This document shows, in pieces, positions 34,136 through 46,300 of a DNA stretch of 64,000 nucleotides (position 1 is the stretch's first letter; the number at the start of each line of letters is the position of its first letter). The stretch spans positions 26,188,588 to 26,252,587 of the forward strand of contig OX457070.1 in NCBI GenBank assembly GCA_949752795.1, read 5' to 3'. Below the pieces are notes generated by a model. It had not been told where the DNA came from, did no database searches, and saw only the letters and a program-made list of their open reading frames with translations. Source of the DNA: Hyperoodon ampullatus (lineage: Eukaryota > Chordata > Mammalia > Artiodactyla > Ziphiidae). The translations under genes and the position numbers were made by a program.

Positions 34136-34357
34136 TCAATGGGGGTGGCCACGACCTCGGCCCCGGCCAGCAGCTGGGGGAACATCCACTGTTGAGCGAG
34201 GGTTCTTGATGGTTTCATCTACGGACACAATAAGGCACGCAGCCTCAGAGGCTGCAGTCAGGGCGTTGATCCGCACCATAGCTGGCTCCCACACGAAGGC
34301 CTCAAAGTTGTCAGCAATGTCCTCATTGTTGATGTCCACGCCATACCACATGCCCCC
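34136..34357 (-). CDS. CCT7: CCT7 coding exon 12 and stop
   Basis: Residues 471-543. Begins [20 protein letters not shown] and ends with the [10 protein letters not shown] tail; stop TGA at 34136-34138. The third residue is Met where I recall Thr in human. Equatorial domain. Confidence 0.96.
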   Translation of the reverse strand, partial: GGMWYGVDINNEDIADNFEAFVWEPAMVRINALTAASEAACLIVSVDETIKNPRSTVDVPPAAGRGRGRGHPH

Positions 34358-37300
34358 CTGAAAGAGCAGAAAAAGAGGGAAAGTGATATGGAACTGCTCT
34401 CAAATTTCTTCTTGCACACCCTCTGAATGACTCGGATTGTTAGGAATCTTCAGGCTCTCTGAACCCGCTAGCATCTCCCTGAGGAAGGCCTCACAACAGG
34501 AGCCTGGAAGCCTCTTCCCACCCCTCCCCCACCCCCCACCTGAGAAGTGCTGACCACAGAAGACCTCCCGGCCCTCTCCCAGGCAAGCTGCTGGCTTCTC
34601 GGGAGGCCCCAGCCTCAGGTCACCCGAGGACTGTGTATGTCAAACCAGGCTTCTCAAGAGGAACACTTTCCAATCCCTTATCTCATTTCATCATCTCACT
34701 GCTTCCATTAGTCCCGATTTTACAGACAAGGAAACAGACGCAAAGACTGACTTACTTAAAGTTCTAACACAAGTCAGAAACTAAGTCACTCACTTAATGC
34801 TGCTGTCACCGCATTGAGCATTTAACAGACAGCATTTAAGAAACATCTCTAAATGAGTATTTGCTAAACAGCAGATGAACAAATTAAATTCTCAGAGAGA
34901 TCACAACTTGGAGGTGGTAGAGCCATGGCTGGACTGCTGTCAGCAGGGCCCTGGAGTGCTTCACCACCAAGGAACCCAGTACACATGGTATGTGCTTCCA
35001 GGCAGAAGGCCACAGGGTTCCTTTGGTTCCTCTCACTGCACCGTGAGGAGTGATCAGACTCTTGGAAGAAGCACTGAACAAACCCTGAACCACCAGTCCC
35101 AGCACTGGTCTTTCCTTCTGACCTCAGAGGAGGCAGGCAGTTGGTACTGGGTTTGGTTCCAGCACTATCACCTGGGCTGACCACACAGAGCTTGAGTAAG
35201 CACAACACACACTCAGAATCTAGCCCCGTCCACCCAGTCCCTGGACCCGGAGGAGAGGAATAACCCACCTGGGCGTGCCGAGCCCGCAGCTTGTTGAGGA
35301 TGTTTGTGGCATCAAAGCCAGCGTTGTCACACAGCTGGCGTGGGATAATTTCCAATGCCTTGGCATAGGCCCCAATCAAAAGCTGCTGTTTTCCTGGAAT
35401 GGTCCTTGAGTAATCTCGCAGGTACTTGGAGAGCTCCATCTCAATGGCGCCGCCACCAGCCACCACTGAATCATTCTGCAGAGACCAGACCCACCACTAA
35501 ATGCAAGGGGTCCCCTGGTCTAAGCTCCAGCCATAGCCAAATTGGGCCGTTCAGTCAATAGGCCCTCTAGCTCAGAAAGAGGGCTGGTTCCACATTCCCT
35601 CCCTCAGCCCAAGCCCCAGGAAGCCCAGACATGGACCGTGTCTAGCACATTCCAACTTCAATCTGGTGAACCTTATGGTTACTGACCATCTTCAAGGTCA
35701 CCTGTAGCTTGAGGGCACTGGCACAATCCCTAGGATGGCTGACTCTATCAGCTCCACAGCTGCTCACAAGAACAAGTCTTAACTTTTAAGGCAGCATGAC
35801 TTATTTTGAGACTGAGGCTGTTTCTTTATCATCTGTGAGACAAATCAGGGCCCACATGCCCCACATGGAAGGACACAGGTTATACAGGGAAGGAATCACC
35901 ACACAAATCCAGGGTCTCATCAGCTCAAGAGGCAGAGTGAGCTGTGCAGGCTGGCAGCTCCCAGCCTAGTACCTTGATGGCCCTTCTGACAATCATGATG
36001 GCGTCGTGCAGGGACCGCTCTGTCTCCTCCATAAACTGCTCAGCGCCACCACGGAGGATGATAGTACAAGTCTTGGCCTTGGGGCAGCCTTTGAAGAAAT
36101 TGTACCTACACCGAGGGTCAAATCATACTTGTGAACTCCTTTCTGCTGCCGACCCGCTGTGTTCTAACCTCACCAAGTCCTCCCAACACTCAGCAGCTGC
36201 TCTTCTGTTCCTCGCTAAGGCTCTCCAAGCCCACTCTTAAAAGACATGCTCTTGGGAAGGTCTAGCGCTGTCCCACAGGGGCATAAAAGATGACGGAATC
36301 AGACTTTAGACCCAACTTGATCTTCTTCCCTCCCCAAACACTCTCTATATCTGAGCTCTTTATGCCCCATGAGATATAAGACCTCAGAAGAGAATAGCAT
36401 GTGCTATATATACACCACACCCCAAAGATGGCAGAAGGCCATCAGGCAAGTCTCGTGACCTAAGCAAACAGGGAGCCCAGGCCTACTGCTCACCTCTCGC
36501 CTCCAATCTGGGTCTCTTCAAAGACCTGGCAGCAGCCCAGAACATCTGATGACAGAGCGTTCACACTGGTCTGGATGGAGCCTCCGCAAGCCTGAGGAAC
36601 ACAAGACAACATCATCCAGCAGTGAAGGCTCACACGAGGCCAGAAGTGAGCTTCCTGCCACTTAGTCTTAAAGCCAGTTCCCCTGTTAGACTGTCATGGT
36701 GCCCCGGAGCTCTCCTCACTGGATGACCCACTCTCCCCCTTGAGCTCCAGGCTCCCTCTGGAAGAGGAGAAAACAAAACAGAACTAAGGCACACGAAGGG
36801 CAAACAAGCCTGGTTAAAAGGAGATGGTGACCCTTTGTTTCACCCAATACCCCCTCCCCTAAACTAGGGTGCTTTGGGCCCAGCGACTGAAGTCAGGATC
36901 AGTGCTTTAGACCTGAAGCATCTTTGGTGAGATGCTCAAGAAGAAAGGGAGGAAACCTGGCCGGAAGCATCCAGACTGGAGTTTAGCCAGCTAATCACAG
37001 CCTTACTGCTAGGTTTCCTTACAAATCAGCTTCCCTGACTCGTTTGGTTAGATTAACTCTTGTATACTGAGCATATACACACTGGAACTGGAGTGCTTCA
37101 TGGCAAAAAGAGTTCAGAAGACAGGTCTAGATTCACATACCAACCACTCTAGTACACCAGGGGTAAGTGAAAACCCCCCAGGGGCCACAAAGACCAAGAA
37201 GCAGCCTGTGAAAGTTTGGTTACCATCATTGTCCTCTTCAGATCCTCCTCCGGCACTCGGCCAGCACAGAACATGTCCCTGTCAGCAAAGTACTGGGTGG

Positions 37301-40300
37301 CCACGTCCCCAATGGGGAGTTTGGACAAGACGACTTTGGCTCCGGAGTGATGGATCCTCTCTAACTTGTCATAAAGAATGTTCCATTCAGCATCAACAAT
37401 TGCCTGATAATCCTGAAGAGACCCAGAAAAGGATGAGGATGCTTTGTGGTGGAAGTTAGCCTATATGGTATGTTAAAATATAACACACCCCCGCCAAATA
37501 AAATATACTGATTTATTTGGGAATTAACAGGGGTAAACAGAATAGCCTCCTCTCAGTCCAAATATACAAGGACCCTATAAGGTAACTTAGGAATCACCTA
37601 AAACTTTCAAACACAAAGGCAGAAAGTAACCCCAGGACTGGGAGCTACTCCAGAGCTAGCACTTGCTACGGTGCAAGACATACTTTAGCCCGGCTAAGTT
37701 CTAGCTCCTCTGAGGCACTGCACCCATGGAGTTACCAATGACAAGACCCTTTCCCCCAAAGGCCATTCTGTGTTGGGGACACATTTTCCAAGAATACTTG
37801 CTTATAGCTGGGTGACACTGCTACCTCCAGAGACAGCCTTGGTGATATCAATGTTGGGAGCACACCTGTCCCCGCAACACGGGACCCAGTATAGAAAGGG
37901 CAGAGTTCACATCTGCCCAAATAAGAGGAATCAAAATACTGGGCTCACTATATAGCTGAGAGGCCCCTGCAAGCCCCTTCCCTGGGGCCAGAGGATAATA
38001 TTTCAGCATGTTTACCCTATCCAAACCTCCTCAGGTCCAGGTCACTGAGAGAGAGCATAGCGTGCAAAAGAAGTGGACCCAGTATTTAGACATTAATATT
38101 TAGGGGGATAGGAGGAGAAAAGAGCCCATAAGGTACCTGAGAAACAAAGCTAAGCCCAAGATGGCCACAAAGGCCCAAGGCTATGGCCCAGAATGTTGCC
38201 CATTTCCATGCCACTGCCAGCTGGTAGGGCCTACCTCAACTGTGTGGACTCTGATTTCCGCATTATCCTTCTCAGCTTTCAGCTCGAGCTCAACATTTAA
38301 AAGGGCAATCATTGGATTATGGTACTTTTTGGGTTGCATTTCAAACCCAGCATAAGAGAAAGTCTTCTTGAATGCAACACCAGCTACAAGCTGGGACTCC
38401 TGTTTAAAAAAACAAACAGTTCAACATTTCAGTACTGGCATGAAATGAAATCAAGTTAGTGGTGTGCTGGACTAACAATGCATGTCCATTTCTGTGAACC
38501 TGAAAGAGTTAACCATGTTTTTATTTCACTGTTGTAACAAAGCTTTTCCATCATCCTAAAAGCTAGGAAAAATGCAGAACATATTTTGGCTGTGCCTTCA
38601 GTATAAGGAAAACCAGTTTGCTTGCAGAGACGAAGCATGGTAAAGGCCTGTTTGGGCTGTTCTCTAAGACTGACTTCCAAAGCAGGTGCCAAGGGATGCA
38701 CTTTCATCCCAACTCCCCACCTCCCAGTCTTCTACACATACCCCTCCCTACCTGTACTGCACACGAGCACACACATACCTGTGTGCTGTAGCCCAGGTGC
38801 TTCCTCCTTCCAGGAAATGAAAACAAAAGGTCCTAAGGGTCAGAAATTTCCTGCAGTTCCCAAGCTCTCATTGTGGCTACTCCCATCTTGATCCCTCAAA
38901 ATATGAACTACTACCACTTGTTCCATAACAGAGCTTGCTGTGGGGTGGATTTAATAGCAGGGCATAATAGAAAGCATGTTGCACTTGGGAGTGGCTTCAG
39001 CAGTATCAGAACACAGGTTCAAATCTCAGATCTCTTTCTTACTAAAAAACCTAGTCATTTCCCACTCCGTAAAGAAGGGTGTATTCAGTAAGTGAAGTAA
39101 GTCAGAAAGAGAAAGACAAATACCATATGATATCACTTACATGTGGAATCTAAAATATGACACAAATGAACTCATCTATGAAACAGAAACACTCACAGAC
39201 ATGGAAAACAGACTTGTGGCTGCCAACGGGGGGGGAAATGGATTGGGAGTTTGGGATTAGCAGATGCAAACTATTATATATAGGATGGGTAAACAACAAG
39301 GTCCTACTATATAGCACAGGAAACTATATCCAGTATCCTGTGGTAAACCATAACAGAAAAGAGTATGAAAAAGAATAAATACATATATATGTATAAATGA
39401 ATCACTTTGTTGTACAGCAGAAATTAACACAACACTGTAAATCAACTATACGTCAACAAAATAAACTTTTTTAAATAGTGTATTCAGTTCAACGACCTAT
39501 ATGTTCTCTGCCAGTGCTAATCTACAATCCTAGTCTATAATACTGGAGCCTATTGGTGAAACAGATTCCTACATCATTCAAATCCACAGCCTCCTAAAGG
39601 GGGTGATGCTTGAGCTGAATCAAGATGGATGAGCAGAAATTAGTCAAACAGAAAAAAGAAAGAAATGTTCCCAAGAGACAGAGGCAGTGTGGTGCAATCA
39701 GGGGATGAAAAGCTACCTGTAGTTGCTGGAATACAAAATAAGAGGGCAGGGACCAGTTTAGGAGAATCTTAAAGGCTCTGCTAAGGCCCGACTCTTATCC
39801 TGTACACAATGTGGAACCCCAAAATGCTTTACACACAGAGTGTAAACTGGGGAACTTCACGCTGCAACAAAAAATAGAATGGACTTAGGGGATGCAAGAC
39901 TGGAGGAAGAGTGACCACTACCAGAACAATGGTCTAGTAAAAGAGACAGACTTAGGAAACAACAAATTGGTAGGTAAAATGAAACAACAGTGATCAACAG
40001 GTTGGGGGGAATTGGAAATATTTTTAAGGATGACCCTAGACTTCTGGGTTGAGTGACTGAATAATGGTGGTGATAGCACCTATGTCAAGGAATACAGAAA
40101 ATATTACAGGTTTGGAGGATGAGATAATGAGTTCAGCAGCAGTGAGATCCAGGAGTGTGAAGCTCAAGAGAGAAGTAAATGCTGAAGATGTAGATCAGGA
40201 AGTTTTCAGTTAATCCTGAGAAGAAGTAAATAATTACTACCACCATTTACTGAATTCTGTGTGTCAAGTATTGTGTTAAGGGTTTTACATGCATTTAAGA

Positions 40301-43300
40301 GATGTGGGACAGTCTGAAGAACATATGTGTGGCTTGGTGCCCCTGGCTTTCTCACCAGATAAGATTATTAGTTCTGATCCCTAGTTTAGTGAATGCCAAT
40401 CTAATCTCAAGGGTTTACGGAAGTAGGAAGGCCCAGGGGAAAATGGAATATTGCTATCAAAGCAGTGTGTAAAGACAAAGTCGGCAAGCCATGATGCAAA
40501 GAATGGGCGGAAACATGAGTGGTAGTGGGGGCTGAAGATGGGGAATGGCTCAGATGACCTCCAGATTCCTCACAGCTTTATTATATAAAGAGAACCTCAT
40601 CCCACTGACATGTGCCATGACAGGAGGAAGAGGAGGGAGGTGGACAGAATGAAAATGCCATTTGGAGGGGTAGAAGTCCTTCCAAAGACTTCAAAGAACA
40701 AAAAGTAAAGGGCCAGGACATAATATTTCAAGCAGGTCTTGTCCTGTCCAAATCACCTCAGGCTGAGGTCACCAAGGAAGAGTCAAGTAAGAAGCAGAGC
40801 AGGCCAAAGACTAGAAAAGGTCCAACATGGAGACAACAACATCGAAGAAGGTTTCCAGATACTTCTGTGTTAAAAAAAGAACACAGTTATAGTTATGCTG
40901 TGCAATATAGTGGCCACTAGCCAACATGTCTCTATTTAAATTTAAATAAGTGAAAAAATATGTTGTTAAGTAGACAAAAGCAAGTTGCAGAACACTATGT
41001 ATTACAAGTGACCATTTGTTTAAGAAAACAATATTTACATGTGTACTTATAGATGCAGAGTATTTCTGGAAGAAGGGGGACACGGACGGGGACACACACA
41101 CACACAACACACAGAGTTAACAGTGGCTGTATCTGGGGCAGGAGTGGTGTAGGGGACATTGGTTTTTTCCTTTAGGAATTCTAAACAGTTTGAATTATGT
41201 ATTATCTATTCAAAATAAATGAATAAAAGAAGGGAGAGGTTGGCCATATCACTTGGAGAAGAATGGACTGAAATGTACTTTTCATATATTTATTGAGGGT
41301 TTTAGATAATTTATCAGAGCTAGCCCTATCCCCCTCCCACATGAACAATGAGATTCTTAAAATAAGCCAGTTCAATCTTCCATTCTGCTGACAAGTAAAT
41401 ATAGGTCTGCAGAGGTTACAAAATGCACCTACAGGAGAAGCCTGTAGCAGCAGTATGGAGAACAGCTCCAGTCTGCCTTCCAGCCCACATGCATTCTCTC
41501 TGTTCCTGTACCGTGTGCTCTCCTCCTACACCAAGCTGTCTGGAGGGTCAATGCGAAAGCAAGAGCCTCCTAGGGAGGCCACAGCAGGCTCACCTCTAGG
41601 GCTCCACCCTGAACCTTCTTGATTCCAATCATTTTAAGCTGCAGCAAGTCATCGAGCATCATCACCGCATCCACCACCATCTTAGCGAAGAAGGCTTTCT
41701 GCTGGGAGATCAGCTTGGAGCTCAGAGCAGTCACGGCACATTTCTCTAGCAGCTTCCTCTGCTCCCTGGGACACAAGGGTGGGACCTGCATCAGGCCTTG
41801 AAAGCCCCTCTTACCTGACTCTACTGCAATGTGGAGATAGTTTCTGTTCTAGTCTCTAAACTCAGCCCTCAACAATTTCATCTTCTGTATCTTTAGGGCA
41901 GATTATCAGTGACAGCCGGTGATTGCAGTCAAAGACCTTATGAGTGACAGCGTTTAATCTACAACCTACAGCCTCTCTTGTAATGCATGGGCTGGGGCAC
42001 AGCCAGAGGTCTAGCAAGAGCCAAACAGCCCCAGGCCATGCAGGGATTCCACACGCTTCTGCATTCAATTTGGCCACGGGAAGTCAAGGTTCTGACAGAG
42101 CTCACTGCAAACTTACACTTTATCTTCCTTCTTCACAGTCACAGCGATCTCTTTGATCTTGTTAACCGCCTGCCAAGAATACAAGCTGGGTGAGTCTCTC
42201 ATGCTCAAGACAAACTGGAGAAGTGGGTCCCAATCGCTCCTGCTAGTCCCTAATCTGTCTGCTCCCAAATCTCAAGCATTTCTACTCCACAGCTGAAACA
42301 ACATTTCTAAGTCTTGTAGCTCCCCAGAAAAATATAAACCTCTATAGTTTAGAAAATGCCCAAAGTTAGAAATGTAGAGTAGGTATAGTTCTGAAGAATC
42401 ATCAGGGTACATCAGGATTCAGCTCTGGATCTGCAGGTAACAAACTAAAACAAATGAATGGAAACACACTATGACACTAAATTAGGCCAAATTTTCTGGC
42501 TTACAAACAGCACCTGTGACAACTTCTAGCACTTTATATATTAATTAGGTATGTATACGATACACATATTTGTATGTTAAACATGGTATCTTTTTAAAGC
42601 CATCTTTTTCAAAAGATATCCATTCATACTTACTTCTCATGTATGATTTTGTTTTAATGCCACCACCCCAAAACAGAGACAGTAAAGAGACAAAGTAAGG
42701 CACAGAGGAACTGACTTACCCCAGGTTACAGAATGAAAGTCAAAGGTCAATAAAAGCAAGGTCTCAAGATGTGCCATGAAGTACTTGATAAAAACAGAAA
42801 TAGCTCTCACCAAGAGCTTATTATCATAGTCTATCAGGAAACCTGAGGCTTAAAGAGATTAAGTAATATACCTAGTCAAAAGCTACTGAACGGTAGAATT
42901 GAGATTCCTAGGCAGTAGAATTCAGAAAATGTCCAAGGAACCTTGTTCCCAGTCCCTCCACACCCCAATAAACATAATATCCTAAGAGAAATACAAAGGT
43001 GCACAAAGCGCCCAAGTTCACCAGCACTCCCATACCAACTGAGTGGCAGTGCGGAAAGCTCGGATGATGATCTGTGGGTGCAAACCTTCCTCCACATAGG
43101 GTTTCACCTGCTTCAGAAACTCTGCAGCCAGCAGGGTCACTGAGGTGGTGCCATCACCGACCTGGAAGAGGATGACAGTAAATTCACGTTTTCTCACGTT
43201 CAGGGATAAAGCCCCAAAACTCCACTTTTTAAGCAATCTACCCATTTAAACTGGGGACTGTTTAAATGGATATTAAGCCTTTTCTGGGAAGCACAGCTTT

Positions 43301-46300
43301 TTGCAACAAGTAGAAGAAAGGTGCTGGTGGATAGGTATTCATCCCATCAAATGGTCCTGGGTCACAAAATTAATTCCCCAGCCAGGCCATTCTCCAAAGA
43401 GAGCTGATTTGGACAAATTTCCCCAGAATATGAAATCATATATGTATATTAGCCAAGAACTTATTTATTACGGACAATGTACTATGATGAGTAAGACAGT
43501 TCCAGAGATGCTTATAATACAATGCTCACATGTCACAAATAACCATAGTAGCAAGAGGTATGAGATAAATATTCTTTAAGGAGCACAAAATACAGGAGTT
43601 TACAAAACAAACCTCTAAGGACCAGCTAAGGTCCTTATTATTTTAAACACTATTTGGAATTAGCAGATCACTAGTCTGCTATCTTTCTTACATGGCTATT
43701 TTCTAGAATAGGATCTAAACCTTATTTTTAATGAAGGAGAAAAAGAATAAGAGCTCTCTCTCTCTCTCTCTCTCTCTCTAAGAATAAGAGCTTTTAAAAA
43801 AAAAACTGGCTAACCTCTGATTTAGAAGATACTTATTTTTTATTACTTATGTCCATTGTATAATATAAGGGACTTCAGGGAGAAAAAAAGGTTACTGTGG
43901 CGAAGGGTTTAAGCTGCCAAATTCCTGGACAGAAAGGTATTCCTTTGTTGAAAATATTAACCAATCAAATCTATACTCTTCTCACTTTAATTTTATATAA
44001 GCCATACTGTTTTACAGGCTACTGGGTCCTAACAGACCTTTTGATATAACTTCAGGACATACCTGTAATACTCTGAAATGCAAACTTGTCTCTCTCAACA
44101 TTTATTATCAAGACTCCAGTGTCAGAAATGGTTTTTAAAAAGGCAGACGAGTTAATGTCACTGATTTGCACACATTAAGATGGTAAATTTTAATGTGTGC
44201 AAATCAGAAGTAAGTATATGCTACATATATTTTACCACCATAAAAAAATTTTCTTTTAAAAAGAAAGGTAAACTGGAAACAGTCTCCAGCCCCATCTTAT
44301 AAGGCAACCAACAGATGAGAGGTTAAATTATTTACCGAGCAATTCAAATGAATGACAAGCACACAGGCCTGATCTTAAGATCTCAGCCACACACAGTGGA
44401 ACAGCAGGAATTTTAAAAGACTATTAATTCCACCTAAATATTTTCGCAAGCAATTACTTGTGAAATTATAATTTTAGACGTAAAATCAAAATTTTTAAAG
44501 AAAGGAGAGCAAAGGAGCAAGCAGGCATGTGTTTCACTGAAACACATAGGCTTGATTTTCCTACCTCAGCATCTTGGGATTTGGCAATGTCCACTAAAGT
44601 CTTTGCTGCAGGATGGACAACATCAAGGAGTTTCAGAATTGTGGCCCCATCATTAGAAATTGTTGCTTTGCCTTAAAAGGAACAAACACAAAGTAAAAAT
44701 GTAAAGACCTTTTCTTAAGTTCTGTCTTCTATTTGCACTTGGAGCCCATATACACAGTATTGGGATGGGACAGAGGGGCTCATGGTGCGAATGAACTGAT
44801 CCTTTTACAGAGTCAGCTCTGTGCAAAAAGGGCCACCTAAAATCACACATTCCAAAGACCATGAACTCCTGATTTTCCTTGAACAGCAAAGAGCACACCT
44901 CTACTGGATGTAGAAAACATTTTAAAAAATAAGAATGAATAATCATTTAGATATTCTTAAGAGTTGATACCCTAGTATTTCACTTGTAAATTAATACAGT
45001 AAAACATAAGGGGGAATTTGTCTTGGCAACATGATACAATGGGAGTGACCACAGGCAACTCCGGAAGGTTCTATAGTGTTTCTAGGCTAAATCTCTCTAC
45101 AAGGCAACAGGCTCCTGAGCCGGGCTTCTCCCATATATTCCCAGGGGGCTCAGCATTCAGGACAATGTCTGAAAAGAAACCGCTTCACAGTGAGCAATCC
45201 TTCAGAGATCTTAAAAGCAGTGAGATTTCTAATGCCAACCTCTGCTAGCCCCAAACACTCTGGGGGAGCCTCCTCTTCTGCAACTGGCCTGAGGAACTCG
45301 GCAGACTTACCTCGGCCATCCACAATGAGCTTGTCCATACCACGGGGGCCCAGGGTAGTTCTTACAGCCTCAGCAATCACCTGGCAGGCACTGATGTTAC
45401 TTACAAGCTGGGGGATGCCTTGGGAGCTATCAGTCCCCTCTTTCAACAGGATAACTGGTGTGGGCTAGAGAAGAAAGAGCAATTGAATGGTTTTTTGTTG
45501 TTGTTTTTTGTTTTTCTAAAAATAATCATTCATTACATAAGACTTAAGGAGGGAGAGGAAAAATGCTCTCATCTCCCCAATAACAGAAATATCTGGCGGC
45601 CCTTTTAAACCACATTCCTCCACTGTCCATCCACTATATCCATTCCTTAAACTGCCTCTACCTCCAGAGATAGCATACTTGCAGGTGTGCCAGAAAATGG
45701 TTTGAGAAGCACTGATTTAGTCAAAAAGAACAAATCAAATAATGTGTTCTCCAGTGCCCTACTGCATAAGCATAGCCCTTTCAACTTCTGACCTTATTCC
45801 CTGTTTTAAGGAATTAGGCCACGTCACAGGAGGAAGCAGGCCACGCTCAGTGTTCACCCTCCAGCAAACATCCATTTATCTGCATTACAGCTTAATCGTA
45901 AAGAAGTAGATGGGGCACTGATGCAAAACATGAGGTGCTAACAGCTTCAGATGTTGTCCTGGAGATGCCCAGGCAGACAGCTTTACCAATGATGTTTAGC
46001 TGTAGTGTAGGGAAATGGCTAGACAGAGAAACAAATGGCACCTTTGTCCGCCTCACAAAATGACAACAAATCTAATTTGTACAGCAATGTTTCCTTCTAT
46101 CATGCTGCTTCCATAAAGCCTTCTTGTGACTAAGCTCCAACCAGATACCCTAAACAAGTTTTTCTCTATTTTGCATTGGTCTCCAGAACAGTCACTGTTC
46201 TCGTAGAGGCTTAATCTGTGGAACTGCTTTAGAAACTCTGGGAAGACAGGGATATCTGCTTATTTTAAAGTGCCTGCTTAGGTACCTTTGCTCCAGTGAC

